Position numbers and translations under genes: made by a program
Assembly: GCA_903835235.1 (NCBI GenBank)
Contig: CAILMF010000008.1
Coordinates: 90,043-154,042 of the forward strand
Origin: an uncultured Rhodospirillales bacterium
GTDB taxonomy: Bacteria; Pseudomonadota; Alphaproteobacteria; Acetobacterales; Acetobacteraceae
Length of the DNA: 64,000 nt
Direction of reading: 5' to 3'
The notes under the pieces: generated by a model
What the model saw: only the letters and a program-made list of their open reading frames with translations
Told to the model about the DNA's origin: nothing
Databases searched by the model: none
In this document: piece by piece, positions 28,151 to 36,840 of the stretch
Layout of the letters: the number at the start of each line of letters is the position of its first letter
Numbering within the stretch: the first letter of the stretch is position 1

Positions 28151-29857
28151 ATGAGCAAAAACGAACCTCCTCGCGGCCTGGCCCGCAACGCCGCCAATTA
28201 TGGCGACCTCGACTTCGCGCTGTACCTGCGCCGCAGCTTCGCCAAGTCCATGGGCTATTCCACCGCCATGCTGGAAAAGCCGGTGGTCGGCATTGCCGAT
28301 ACCAGCAGCGACTACAACAACTGCCATCGCACCGCGCCGGAGCTGGTGGCCGCGGTGAAGCGCGGGGTGCTGGCCGCCGGCGCCTTGCCGCTGGGCTTCC
28401 CCACGGTGTCGCTGTGCGAGCCCTCGCTGTTCCCGACCTCCATGCATTATCGCAACCTGATGGCGCTGGACACGGAAGCGATGCTCTCGGCCCAGCCGAT
28501 GGACAGCGCCGTGCTGATCGGCGGTTGCGACAAGACCGTGCCGGCGCAGCTGATGGCCGCGGCTTCGTCGGACATGCCGAGCGTCATGCTGGTCACCGGC
28601 CCGATGCTGGCGCAGCGCTTCGAGGGTGAGCGCCTGGCCGCCTGCACCGATTGCCGCCGTTACTGGGCGCGCTACCGCGCTGGCGACGTTACGGCCGAGA
28701 AGATCAACGCCATTGAGGGCAAGCTGGCGAGCTCCGCCGGCACCTGCGGTGTGATGGGCACCGCCAGCACCATGGCCTGCATCGCCGCCGTGCTGGGCTT
28801 CATGCCGCTGGACACCGCGAGCATCCCCGCCGTGCATTCGGACCGGCTGCGCGCGGCCGAGGAAGCCGGCGCCCTGGCGGTGCGGCTGATCACCCAGCCG
28901 GTGAAGCCGTCGCAGTTGATTACCGCGAAGTCTGTGGAGAATGCGCTGCGGGTGCTGCTGGCGATTGGTGGCAGCACCAATGCGCTGATCCACCTTGCCG
29001 CCATTGCCGGGCGCGTCGGCGTGAAGGTTGACCTGCGCGACCTGGACCGGCTCAGCGAGACGACGCCGGTGCTGGTGGATTTGAAGCCCACCGGCGAAGG
29101 CTACATGGAGGATTTCCACGCCGCCGGCGGCATGAAGATGCTGCTGCGCGAGATGCGCGACCTGCTGCATCTGGACTGCATCGACCTGTATGGCCGCACC
29201 CTGGGCGAACAGCTGGACGAGCCGGGTGACTTCGTGGACCGCCAGTACATCCATGCCCGCGCCACGCCCGTCTCCCCGGTGGGTGGGCTGGTCTCGTTGT
29301 TCGGCAACCTGGCGCCGGATGGGGCCATCCTCAAGCGCAGCGCGGCGACGCCGGCGCTGTTCGAGAAGGAAGCCCGCTGCGTGGTGTTCGATGGGCTGGC
29401 CGACCTTGCGGCGCGCATCGACGACCCCGAGCTGGACGTGACCGCGGACGATATCCTGGTGCTGAAGAATGCCGGGCCGACCACTCCGGCGGGCATGCCG
29501 GAAGCCGGGTATCTGCCGATCCCCAAGAAGATCGCGCGGCAGGGCGTCAAGGACATGGTGCGGATCAGCGACTGCCGGATGAGCGGCACCGCGTTTGGCA
29601 CCATCGTGCTGCACATCAGCCCGGAAGCCGCCGTGGGCGGGCCGCTGGCCTTCGTGCAGTCGGGCGACCGCATCCGGCTGAGCGTGAAGGACCGCAGCAT
29701 CGACGTGCTGCTGAGCGACGAGGAATTCGCCAAGCGCCGCGCCGCCTGGGTGCGGCCGGCAGCGCCGAAGCGCGGCTGGGACAAGCTGACGCATGACCAG
29801 GTGCTGCAGGCGCCGGATGGCTGCGACCTGGGCTTCCTGCGGCCCGACGGCCGCTGA
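28151..29857 (+). CDS. IlvD/Edd-family dehydratase, sugar-acid type
   Basis: This 568-residue Fe-S dehydratase removes water from 2,3-dihydroxy acids. The three cluster cysteines are visible in YNNCHR, GGCDKT and [14 protein letters not shown], and the C-terminal [20 protein letters not shown] is typical. The [12 protein letters not shown] form and the operon context resemble arabinonate/xylonate-type dehydratases more than biosynthetic IlvD, but this is a judgement. I start at 28151, because the upstream 12-codon extension has no ribosome site. The stop overlaps the next start (TGATG). Confidence 0.88.
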   Translation: MSKNEPPRGLARNAANYGDLDFALYLRRSFAKSMGYSTAMLEKPVVGIADTSSDYNNCHRTAPELVAAVKRGVLAAGALPLGFPTVSLCEPSLFPTSMHYRNLMALDTEAMLSAQPMDSAVLIGGCDKTVPAQLMAAASSDMPSVMLVTGPMLAQRFEGERLAACTDCRRYWARYRAGDVTAEKINAIEGKLASSAGTCGVMGTASTMACIAAVLGFMPLDTASIPAVHSDRLRAAEEAGALAVRLITQPVKPSQLITAKSVENALRVLLAIGGSTNALIHLAAIAGRVGVKVDLRDLDRLSETTPVLVDLKPTGEGYMEDFHAAGGMKMLLREMRDLLHLDCIDLYGRTLGEQLDEPGDFVDRQYIHARATPVSPVGGLVSLFGNLAPDGAILKRSAATPALFEKEARCVVFDGLADLAARIDDPELDVTADDILVLKNAGPTTPAGMPEAGYLPIPKKIARQGVKDMVRISDCRMSGTAFGTIVLHISPEAAVGGPLAFVQSGDRIRLSVKDRSIDVLLSDEEFAKRRAAWVRPAAPKRGWDKLTHDQVLQAPDGCDLGFLRPDGR

Positions 29858-30315
29858 TGCAGGACGAACTGCCGCCCCACCTGTACCGCGACGCCCGCGG
29901 CGTGGTGCGGGACCGGGTGATCGAGCAGCTGGCCGGCGCAATGGAGCGCGGCGAGACGCTGAACGCCGAGGCCATGGCGCAGTTGAAGCGCCTGGCCGCC
30001 ATGTTCGGCGACGCGCCGGCGCTGCCGGTGGATGTGCTGACCAATGCCGCCGCCGCACTGGACTGGGCGGGCGGGATCGGCCTGGTCAACTTCACCCGGC
30101 TGCGGCCGGATCTGCACAAGGCGGAGGCCACGCGGATCAGCGCGCAGGGCCTGCGCTACGTCTGCTACCTGGAGACCACGCGGCGCAGCGCCCCGGCCAT
30201 GGCGCCAACCATCCAGCACGCGGTGGTGGGCGCCGTGGTGCAGACCATGCGGGAACAGGCGGCGACGCAGAACAACCTGCTGCGCGCCAACGCCACCGCC
30301 GGGAAGCCCAACTGA
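29857..30315 (+). CDS. Conserved-looking 152-residue protein coupled to the dehydratase
   Basis: I do not recognise a domain. The protein is soluble, with no signal or membrane helix, and is predicted mostly helical ([42 protein letters not shown]). It begins inside the stop codon of the dehydratase gene (TGATG), so it is translated with it. It may be an accessory or specificity factor for that enzyme, but this is an inference from position only. Confidence 0.7.
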   Translation: MQDELPPHLYRDARGVVRDRVIEQLAGAMERGETLNAEAMAQLKRLAAMFGDAPALPVDVLTNAAAALDWAGGIGLVNFTRLRPDLHKAEATRISAQGLRYVCYLETTRRSAPAMAPTIQHAVVGAVVQTMREQAATQNNLLRANATAGKPN

Positions 30316-30317
30316 GC

Positions 30318-30431
30318 ATGCCGACCGAGGACAAGGCCTTCGCTATCGGCCCGATGCGGCGGGAGCTGGGCGTGGTGCCGCGGCCGTTGCAACAAGGGCT
30401 TGCCCAGACCTTCGCTGCCGCCACATCCTGA
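30318..30431 (+). CDS. Possible 37-residue small ORF in the catabolic operon
   Basis: Immediately after the preceding stop an ATG opens a 37-codon frame (MPTEDKAFAIGPMRRELGVV at its start) that ends 24 bp before the amidohydrolase start. There is no clear ribosome site, and it might simply be a spacer. It is listed because it fills the only gap of this tightly packed operon. Confidence 0.2.
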   Translation: MPTEDKAFAIGPMRRELGVVPRPLQQGLAQTFAAATS

Positions 30432-30455
30432 GCCAAACCTTCCCAGGACGCCGAC

Positions 30456-31628
30456 ATGCCGATCATCAACCGCATCGCCGAATACCATGACGAGATGACC
30501 GCCTGGCGGCGCGACATCCACATGCACCCGGAGATCGGCTTCGAGGAGACCCGCACCGCCGCGCTGGTGGCCAGCAAGCTGCGCGAATTCGGCGTGGACG
30601 AGGTGGTGACCGGCATCGCCAAGACCGGCGTGGTCGGCGTCATCAAGGGCCAGGGTGCCAGCGGCAAGGCCATCGGCCTGCGGGCGGACATGGACGCGCT
30701 GCCGATGCAGGAAGAAACCGGCCTGCCCTATGCGTCGCGCACGCCGAACATGATGCATGCCTGCGGCCATGACGGCCACACCACCATGCTGCTGGGTGCG
30801 GCGAAGTACCTGGCCGAGACCCGCAACTTCGACGGCACCGTCTACGTGATCTTCCAGCCGGCGGAGGAGTCGCTCGGCGGTGGCCGCGCGATGGTCGAGG
30901 AAAAGTTGTTCGAGCGCTTCCCGATGCAGCGCGTGTTCGGCATGCACAACTGGCCGGGCGCGCCGGAAGGCGAGTTCTGGTGGCGCGAAGGCCCGGTCAT
31001 GGCCGCCGTCGCCAACCTGGACGTGACCATCACCGGCACCGGCGCGCATGGCGCGCTGCCGCACACGGGGAACGATCCCATCGTGATCGCGGCGCAGATC
31101 GTCACCGCGTTGCAGAGCATCGTGGCGCGCAACGTGGAGCCGGTGGAAGCGGGCGTCATCACCATCGGCCACATCAATGGCGGCTCCACCTGGAACATCA
31201 TCCCCGAGAGCGTGAAGCTCATGGGCACCGCCCGCTGGTTCAAGCCGGAGGTCGGCGACCTGCTGGAGAAGAAGTTCTGCGAGATTGTCCACGGCATCGC
31301 CGCGGCCTTCGGCGCCAAGGCGGAGGTCAAGTTCGACCGCGCCTATCCGGCCACGGTGAACGAGGCGGAGAGCACGCAGATTGCCCGCAAGGTGGCCGAG
31401 CAGATCGTCGGCGCCGCCAAGGTGAAGCACATGGACCGCCCGACCATGGGCGGCGAGGATTTCTCCTTCATGCTCAACACCTGCCCGGGCAACTACATCA
31501 TGATCGGCGGGCAGCGGCGCCCGGGCGAGCCGAACGTGCACAACCCGGCCTATGACTTCAACGACGCGGTGCTGCCGATCGGCGCCAGCTACTGGGCCAC
31601 GCTGGCCGAGCAGATGCTGCCGAAGTGA
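30456..31628 (+). CDS. M20-family amidohydrolase (hippurate-hydrolase type)
   Basis: This 390-residue metallopeptidase-like hydrolase cleaves N-acyl amino acids or similar amides. It keeps the M20D motifs: RRDIHMHPEIGFEE near 18-31, GLRADMDALPM, the metal-binding MHACGHDGHTTMLL, FQPAEES with the catalytic glutamates, and a C-terminal GGEDFSFML metal ligand site. The dimerisation lid follows residue 180 (TITGTGAHGALPH). It is coupled to the next gene by a GTGA overlap. The substrate is unknown; hippurate, acetyl- or indole-amino-acid conjugates are usual for the family. Confidence 0.9.
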   Translation: MPIINRIAEYHDEMTAWRRDIHMHPEIGFEETRTAALVASKLREFGVDEVVTGIAKTGVVGVIKGQGASGKAIGLRADMDALPMQEETGLPYASRTPNMMHACGHDGHTTMLLGAAKYLAETRNFDGTVYVIFQPAEESLGGGRAMVEEKLFERFPMQRVFGMHNWPGAPEGEFWWREGPVMAAVANLDVTITGTGAHGALPHTGNDPIVIAAQIVTALQSIVARNVEPVEAGVITIGHINGGSTWNIIPESVKLMGTARWFKPEVGDLLEKKFCEIVHGIAAAFGAKAEVKFDRAYPATVNEAESTQIARKVAEQIVGAAKVKHMDRPTMGGEDFSFMLNTCPGNYIMIGGQRRPGEPNVHNPAYDFNDAVLPIGASYWATLAEQMLPK

Positions 31629-32404
31629 GGCTGGTCCTCGCGCTTTTGCTGCTGCTGGCGGCGTTGCCCGCCCGGGCGGCGGACCGCGTGGTGGACCTGC
31701 CGACCGGGCGCGGCGAGAACATCATGCGCGTGCTGCTGCTGGCCCCGGCGGGGCCGCCGCGCGGCGCGCTGGTGCTGCTGGCCGGTGGCGATGGCAGCCT
31801 TGACATGGCCGCCGATGGCAGCATCCGCGCCCTGGGCGGCAACCAGCTGGTCCGCACCCGCCAGGCCTATGTGGCCGCCGGCTGGCTGGTGGCCGTGCCG
31901 GACATGCCGTTGGATACCTGGCGCGCCCGGCCCTACAGCCGCCTGGGCGCCGAGCATGCCGCCGACCTGGGCCGGCTGGTGGCGCTACTGCGGCGAGAGG
32001 TGCGGCTGGTGGTGCTGGCCGGCACCAGCATGGGCAGCCTTTCCGCCGCCAATGCCGCGGCCCGGCTGGCCGGCGAGCAGGCGCCGAACGGGGTGATCCT
32101 GACCTCTGGCCTGCTGATGGGCGGCAATGGTGGGCCGAGCGTGGAGGAGGGCGTGCCCGGGCTGGGTGGCATCGCCATGCCGGTACTGCTGGTGCACCAC
32201 CGCCACGACGGCTGCCGGGTGACCCCGCCGAGCGGCCCGGCCCAGCTGCGCCCGCTGCTGAAGACGGCGCCGCGGGTGGAGCTGGTGATGCTGGATGGCG
32301 GCAGCGGCACCGGCAACCCCTGCGAAGGCCGCAGCGCCCACGGCTTCTGGGGCATCGACGACCAGGTGGTGGCGACCGTCACCGAATGGCTGGGGCGGCT
32401 TTAG
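31625..32404 (+). CDS. Secreted alpha/beta-hydrolase-like protein
   Basis: The 259-residue product starts at a GTG inside the preceding stop (GTGA) and opens with a signal peptide (MRLVLALLLLLAALPARAA). A nucleophile elbow reads AGTSMGSLSA, and VLLVHHRHDGCR near 190 probably carries the acid/His side of the triad, as in dienelactone-hydrolase-like enzymes. It should act in the periplasm. It is last in the operon and is followed by two hairpin repeats that may terminate transcription. Confidence 0.75.
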   Translation: MRLVLALLLLLAALPARAADRVVDLPTGRGENIMRVLLLAPAGPPRGALVLLAGGDGSLDMAADGSIRALGGNQLVRTRQAYVAAGWLVAVPDMPLDTWRARPYSRLGAEHAADLGRLVALLRREVRLVVLAGTSMGSLSAANAAARLAGEQAPNGVILTSGLLMGGNGGPSVEEGVPGLGGIAMPVLLVHHRHDGCRVTPPSGPAQLRPLLKTAPRVELVMLDGGSGTGNPCEGRSAHGFWGIDDQVVATVTEWLGRL

Positions 32405-32422
32405 CGCGGGGCGTGGCGTAGA

Positions 32423-32487
32423 CCACCGGGACACGCCCGGTGGTGACGGCGGGGTCGTTGCGTGGGCCACCAGGACACGCCCGGTGG
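32423..32487 (+). repeat. Two tandem hairpin repeats after the catabolic operon
   Basis: Copy 1 (32423-32443) is a perfect stem CCACCGGG/CCCGGTGG with loop ACACG. Copy 2 (32467-32487) is the same hairpin with one mismatch, 44 bp later. Both are followed by TGACGG. They lie between convergent genes and can act as terminators. Their layout matches the repeat at 35801-35821. Confidence 0.75.
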
Positions 32488-32508
32488 TGACGGTGTGGGT
32501 GGCCGCCT

Positions 32509-32964
32509 TTACCCCAGCCCCGCCGCCTTCGCGGCCGCGCCCCACTTTTCCTGCCAGTCGCCGCCGACGAAATCGACCACGCGGCCGTCTTCCAGGTAGA
32601 ATTTGTTGGGCATCTGGAAAATCGCCAGCATCAGCCCGCCTTCCGGGCAACTCGCAGAGTGGCGGCTGCCGGCGGGGCGGTAGATGAAGTCGCCGGCGCG
32701 GCATTCGCCGTCGCGGTCCACCAGGCGGCCTTCCAGCACATAGGTCTGCTCGGTCATGGTGTGCTCGTGGTCCGGCAGGGTGGCGCCGGGGGCCATGCGC
32801 ATCAGCACCGTCATGGTGCCGGCTTCCTTGTCCATGCACAGCGTCTTGTATTCCACCCCGGGGAACATGGCGTTTTCCCAGGGCATCTCGGCCACGGCGA
32901 CAAAGCGCGAGTCCTTTTCGCCCAGGCCCGCGTGGTTGGGGGCGTTGGGGGTGAAAGCGGTCAT
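32509..32964 (-). CDS. Small cupin-domain protein
   Basis: This 151-residue single-cupin protein has motif 1 as LPDHEHTMTEQTYVLEGRL (H66, H68, E72 as metal-ligand candidates) and motif 2 as GDFIYRPAGSRHSA. The start at 32964 removes an unsupported N-terminal extension. Such proteins are metal-dependent enzymes or ligand sensors; the exact role is unknown. Downstream of two secreted hydrolases on the same strand, it may belong to the same transcript. Confidence 0.85.
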   Translation of the reverse strand: MTAFTPNAPNHAGLGEKDSRFVAVAEMPWENAMFPGVEYKTLCMDKEAGTMTVLMRMAPGATLPDHEHTMTEQTYVLEGRLVDRDGECRAGDFIYRPAGSRHSASCPEGGLMLAIFQMPNKFYLEDGRVVDFVGGDWQEKWGAAAKAAGLG

Positions 32965-33019
32965 GGCGGGGCCTCCCTTGGCTGTTGGGGGAAGCCTAAC
33001 CCCAGGCCGCGCCGCCGCG

Positions 33020-33931
33020 CTACGGCATGGCGCCGTGGCGGCGCAGGAAGTCCTCCACCAGTGGCCCCCAGACGTCGCTGCCGCGCCGTCCGAAGAACAG
33101 CGCATGGCCGTCCTCGCCCCAGGGGTCCAGCTGGTGCAGTTCGGCGGCGCCACCGCCGGCGACGAACAGCCGATGCATGGCTGCGGCGATGCTGGGGCGA
33201 AAGAAGCTGTCATTCGCGGCGTAGACCCAGATCATGGGTACCCGGGCCGTGCTGCCGAAGCTGCTGGCGCCTTCGCCCAGCAGGTCCAGCCGACAATTGC
33301 TGTCGGGTACCCGCTGTACCCGGCCGCCAACACCCCCGGCCATGTTCACCATCGCGCCCACCCCCTGCGGGTTCTGGCTGGCCAGGGCCAGCGCGCCCCA
33401 GCCGCCGGCGGAAACCCCCAAGACCACGGCGGGCCTGGCGGCGTCCACCCCGGGCAGCGTGCGGGCCAGCGCCAGGGCCGCGGCGATATCGCGGGCGGAT
33501 TCGCGGGCCATGGTGGTGAACTCCGGCATCGAGCAACTGAACGCCTCGGCCCAGGGACCGCCACTGATGCCATAGCCGCGCCGCAGCGGCTGCCCCACGG
33601 CGAAACCGCGCGCCAGGAACCAGCGGATCGCCTCGTGGTCACAGGGTGCCAGGGCGTAGGTGACGCGGTCGGCTGTCTCCCGCGGCAGGCCGTGGTTCAC
33701 CAGCACCAGCGGCGCCGGGCCACCCGTTTCCGGCTGGCAAAAGCGCATCCGGATCATCTGGATCACGCCGTCCAGGCCCACCACTGGCACCTCCAGCATG
33801 GCCTCTCGCGCCGCGACGGGCTGAGCGTGGCCGAGGGCTGGCCAGGTCGCGGCCAGCAGCAGCACCAGGGCCAGCAGGAGCGCTTGGCGGCGCGCCAGCG
33901 GACCATGCAGGGCGGGGATATCAGCGGCCAT
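33020..33931 (-). CDS. Secreted alpha/beta hydrolase, paralog 1
   Basis: This 303-residue protein has an N-terminal signal or anchor (RRQALLLALVLLLAATWPALGHA) and a serine-hydrolase fold: oxyanion region VNHGLPRETAD, nucleophile elbow LGVSAGGWGALAL, acid in YAANDSFF and His in GEDGHALFF. It is a close paralog of the next upstream gene. The C-terminal segment SDVWGPLVEDFLRRHGAMP is identical in the two, and so is most of the DNA past the stops. The natural substrate is unknown; the fold fits esters or dienelactone-type compounds. Confidence 0.85.
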   Translation of the reverse strand: MAADIPALHGPLARRQALLLALVLLLAATWPALGHAQPVAAREAMLEVPVVGLDGVIQMIRMRFCQPETGGPAPLVLVNHGLPRETADRVTYALAPCDHEAIRWFLARGFAVGQPLRRGYGISGGPWAEAFSCSMPEFTTMARESARDIAAALALARTLPGVDAARPAVVLGVSAGGWGALALASQNPQGVGAMVNMAGGVGGRVQRVPDSNCRLDLLGEGASSFGSTARVPMIWVYAANDSFFRPSIAAAMHRLFVAGGGAAELHQLDPWGEDGHALFFGRRGSDVWGPLVEDFLRRHGAMP

Positions 33932-33984
33932 GATCCATCTGGCTCAAGCGGCCACCCAGCCTAACCCCAGGCCGCGCCACCGCG

Positions 33985-34899
33985 CTACGGCATGGCGCCG
34001 TGGCGGCGCAGGAAGTCCTCCACCAGCGGGCCCCAGACGTCGCTGCCGAATTGGCCGAAGAACAGGCCGTGGCCGTCCCGCCCCCAGGGGCCGAGTTGCT
34101 TCAATTCGGCCGGCGCGCCGCCGGCGGCATAGGCGGCCACCAGCGGGGCGGCCACGTCCGGGCCGAAGAACGTGTCGTTTTCGGTATAGACGAACAGCGC
34201 CGGCACCCGCGCCCTGGCGCCGAACGTGCCGGCGGCGGCGACCAGCAGGTCCGGCCGGCAGACATTGTTGGGCCGGCCATTGGCCCAGCCGCCGCGTCCC
34301 GCGGCCATGTTGACGAAGGCACCGACGCCGGCCGGGTTGTGGCTGGCCAGCGCCAGGTTGCCCCAGCCACCGGCGGATTGGCCCACCACCACGGCGGGGC
34401 GGCCGGCATCCACGCCAGGCAGCCGGCGGGCGTAGTCCAGCGCCGCCTGCTCGTCGCGCGCCACTTCCTCGGCCGAACCGGCGGGGTCGGGTGTGTCGCA
34501 ACGGCCCAACGCCTCGACATAGGCGCCGCCGGAGGCGCCGAAGCCGCGGCGCAGCGGCACGCCCACGGCGAAGCCGCGTTGCAGGAACCAGCGCACGGCT
34601 TCGCTGTCGCAGCGGGTGGCGACCATGCCCGGCAGCGTGGCGCGGTCCACCGGGGCGCCGTGGTTCACCAGCACCAGCGGGGCGGCGGCATCGCCCTCCG
34701 GCCGGCAGAAGCGCATCAGGATGGTGCGGGGCTGGCCATTGGCCGCCCGCATCGGCACGCGGTGCATCTGGTCGCGCCAGCGGCCCTGGGGTTCGCCGAT
34801 GGCGCCGGCGCGCGGGCCGGGCGCCTCGGCCGGCGGCGGCGCCGTTTCCGGCGTGGCGCAAGCGGCCAGCAGCAGCAGGATCAGCAGGCGAGGCAACAT
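33985..34899 (-). CDS. Secreted alpha/beta hydrolase (lipoprotein), paralog 2
   Basis: The 304-residue product starts at the ATG at 34899, preceded by AAGGGG, rather than at a GTG three codons upstream. It has a lipobox (LLLLAACATP), so it is membrane-anchored where paralog 1 is merely secreted. The triad regions are VNHGAPVDRA, VVGQSAGGWGNLAL, VYTENDTFF and GRDGHGLFF. Identity with paralog 1 runs through RRGFGASGG, LPGVDA.RPAVV and the C-terminal 19 residues. The pair arose by tandem duplication. Its substrate is not known. Confidence 0.85.
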   Translation of the reverse strand: MLPRLLILLLLAACATPETAPPPAEAPGPRAGAIGEPQGRWRDQMHRVPMRAANGQPRTILMRFCRPEGDAAAPLVLVNHGAPVDRATLPGMVATRCDSEAVRWFLQRGFAVGVPLRRGFGASGGAYVEALGRCDTPDPAGSAEEVARDEQAALDYARRLPGVDAGRPAVVVGQSAGGWGNLALASHNPAGVGAFVNMAAGRGGWANGRPNNVCRPDLLVAAAGTFGARARVPALFVYTENDTFFGPDVAAPLVAAYAAGGAPAELKQLGPWGRDGHGLFFGQFGSDVWGPLVEDFLRRHGAMP

Positions 34900-35267
34900 G
34901 GGCGGCACCCCTTGGGGGCTCCAACCATAGCGCGAATTGCGGCGATTCTAACCGCGTTCCGTGGGTCGCGGCGCCATCGGCGGGCGGGCGGGATTCGGGG
35001 GTGGGAAGGCGCCGGGGCCGGCGCGCTCAACAGCGTCGCGGCCTTGGCCGCGCCGGGCAGTCGCGGCTTTGGCTGCGCCGGGCAGTCGCGGCTTTGGCTG
35101 CGCCGGGCAGTTGCGGCCTTGGCCGCGCCGGGCAGTTGCGGCCTTGGCCGCGCCGGGCAGTTGCGGCCTTGGCCGCGCCGGGCAGTTGCGGCCTTGGCTG
35201 CGCCGGGCAGTCGCGGCCTTGGCCGCGCCCGGGACTGCGGGCGTTGGCTGCGCCAGGGCTCGCGGCG
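34900..35267. other. 368-bp non-coding stretch holding a minisatellite
   Basis: Between the hydrolase start and the smpB stop I see no gene. The first part (34900-35032) should hold the hydrolase promoter. The rest is a 25-bp tandem-repeat array described separately. Open frames that read through the array in several phases are artefacts of its GC content. Confidence 0.7.
35033..35257. repeat. 25-bp tandem repeat array (about eight units)
   Basis: Units begin at 35058, 35083, 35108, 35133, 35158, 35183 and 35208, spaced exactly 25 bp, with diverged units at both ends. Each reads CAG(T)(C/T)GCGG C(C/T)TTGG C(C/T)GCGCCGGG. The variants fall mainly at three C/T positions. Many units carry the dyad GCGGCCTTGGCCGC. 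A period of 25 is not divisible by three, so the array is not coding. It is a probable variable-number repeat behind smpB. Confidence 0.9.
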
Positions 35268-35756
35268 TTACCCGCGGTCGCGCATCAACCGGGCCTTGTC
35301 GCGCTGCCAGTCGCGCGCCGCGATCGCCTGGCGCTTGTCGTGCTTCTTCTTGCCCTCGGCCAGGCCGAGGTTGATCTTGGCCATGCCGCGTTCATTGAAG
35401 TGGATGTCCAGCGGCACCAGCGTGGCGCCGTCGCGGTCGATGGCGCTGATCAGCTCGCGCATCTGCTTGCGGTGCAGCAGCAGCTTGCGCGGGCGGCGCG
35501 GCTCGAACTTCGCCACATGGCTGCCGGCCTGCCATTCGGGGATGTAGAGGTTGAGCAGGAACAGCTCGCCCTCGCGTTCCGCCGCATAGGCTTCCTGCAG
35601 GGTCGCCCGGCCGGAACGGAGCGACTTCACCTCCGGCCCGACCAGCATGATCCCGGCCTCCACCGTGTCGCCGATCTTGTAGTCGTAGCGGGCCTTGCGG
35701 TTCTGCGCCGCAATGCCGGTGGTGATCAGCGACTTCTTCTTCTCGGCCTTGGCCAT
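35268..35756 (-). CDS. smpB: SsrA-binding protein SmpB
   Basis: SmpB binds tmRNA and brings it to stalled ribosomes. The 162-residue protein has the OB-fold family blocks RKARYDYKIGDTVEAGIML, GPEVKSLRSGRATL, HVAKFEPRRPRKLLLHRKQ and the basic tail KKHDKRQAIAARDWQRDKARLMRDRG that mimics the codon-anticodon duplex. It follows dapA by 108 bp on the minus strand, a common pairing in alphaproteobacteria. The tmRNA gene itself is not in the window. Confidence 0.97.
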   Translation of the reverse strand: MAKAEKKKSLITTGIAAQNRKARYDYKIGDTVEAGIMLVGPEVKSLRSGRATLQEAYAAEREGELFLLNLYIPEWQAGSHVAKFEPRRPRKLLLHRKQMRELISAIDRDGATLVPLDIHFNERGMAKINLGLAEGKKKHDKRQAIAARDWQRDKARLMRDRG

Positions 35757-35800
35757 GGGGGCTTTCGGGGTAAGGGGCGCCGGCAGGTAGGGGGCGTGGC

Positions 35801-35821
35801 CCCCCGGGTCAAGCCCGGGGG
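35801..35821 (-). repeat. Hairpin repeat between dapA and smpB
   Basis: A perfect 8-bp stem CCCCCGGG/CCCGGGGG with loop TCAAG, flanked by GGCGTGGC on the left and TGACGCG on the right. The same frame (GGCGTGG, 8-bp stem, 5-nt loop, TGACG) occurs at 32416-32450. In place it could attenuate transcription from dapA into smpB. Confidence 0.7.
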
Positions 35822-35864
35822 TGACGCGTTGGGCGCCCCGGATGGCCCGTGCCGGGGCCGGGGC

Positions 35865-36743
35865 TCAGTTCAAAATGCCGACACCAACCATGGCGGCGCG
35901 CACCTTTTCCTTGCTGGCGGCGGCAATCGGCGCCAGCGGCAGGCGGCAATGCTCGGTGCCGCGGCCCAGCAGGCTGGCGGCGTATTTCACCGGGCCGGGC
36001 GAGGTTTCGCAGAACATGGCGTCGTGCAGCGGCACCAGGCGGTCCTGGATCGCCATCGCCTCGGCGTAGCGTCCCTCGCGCCAGGCCTTCTGCATCTCCG
36101 CGCAAAGCCGCGGCGCGACATTGGCCGAGACGCTGATGCAGCCGGTGCCGCCGGAGGCGTTGAACGCCAGGGCGGTGTGGTCCTCACCCGAAAGCTGGAT
36201 GAAGTCCGCGCCGGCCGTCGCCTTGGTGTGCAGCGGGCGGGCCAGGTTGGCGGTGGCGTCCTTGATGCCCACGATGTTGCGGTGCTTGGCCAGCCGCGCC
36301 ACCGTCTCCACGCCAATGTCCACCACCGTGCGCGGCGGCACGTTGTACAGGAACAGCGGCAGTTCGGCGGCGTCCGCGACGGCGGTGAAGTGCAGGAACA
36401 GGCCTTCCTGCGTCGGCTTGTTGTAGTAGGGCGCCACCACCAGCGTGGCATCGGCGCCCACCTGCTTGGCGTGGCGGGCGAAGTCGATCGCCTCATCCGT
36501 GCTGTTGCTGCCGGCGCCGGCGATGACCGGCACGCGGCGGGCGGCCACCTCGACGCACATCTCCACCACGCGCTTGTGCTCGGCGTGGGAAAGCGTCGGG
36601 CTCTCGCCGGTGGTGCCGACGGGGATCAGGCCTTCGGTGCCTTCCTTGATCTGCCAGTCGACCAACTCACAAAAGGCTTTCTCGTCCACGGATCCGTCGG
36701 CACGCATCGGCGTGATCAGCGCGACCATCGAACCCTTGAACAT
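35865..36743 (-). CDS. dapA: 4-hydroxy-tetrahydrodipicolinate synthase
   Basis: DapA condenses pyruvate with aspartate semialdehyde on the lysine and peptidoglycan path. The 292-residue TIM-barrel protein has the Schiff-base Lys161 in IVGIKDAT, the proton-relay Tyr133 in FLYNVPPRT, GTTGESPTL near 43-51 and VVAPYYNKPTQEGL. The start at 36743 gives the standard length; the long upstream extension runs into the divergent transglycosylase gene. It shares the precursor aspartate semialdehyde with hom at 12.7 kb. Confidence 0.96.
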   Translation of the reverse strand: MFKGSMVALITPMRADGSVDEKAFCELVDWQIKEGTEGLIPVGTTGESPTLSHAEHKRVVEMCVEVAARRVPVIAGAGSNSTDEAIDFARHAKQVGADATLVVAPYYNKPTQEGLFLHFTAVADAAELPLFLYNVPPRTVVDIGVETVARLAKHRNIVGIKDATANLARPLHTKATAGADFIQLSGEDHTALAFNASGGTGCISVSANVAPRLCAEMQKAWREGRYAEAMAIQDRLVPLHDAMFCETSPGPVKYAASLLGRGTEHCRLPLAPIAAASKEKVRAAMVGVGILN

Positions 36744-36840
36744 GACTGGCTTCCCTTCCCCGGGCGTGTTTGGACCGCAGACCCTAGTGCCACCGGCAAT
36801 ACGGGACAAGCCCGCCCTGCCTGCGCTAAGGAGGCGACCC

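Noticed and set aside
35033..35257. The tandem array as a CRISPR
   Set aside because: Units are directly abutting without unique spacers, and no cas genes are present.
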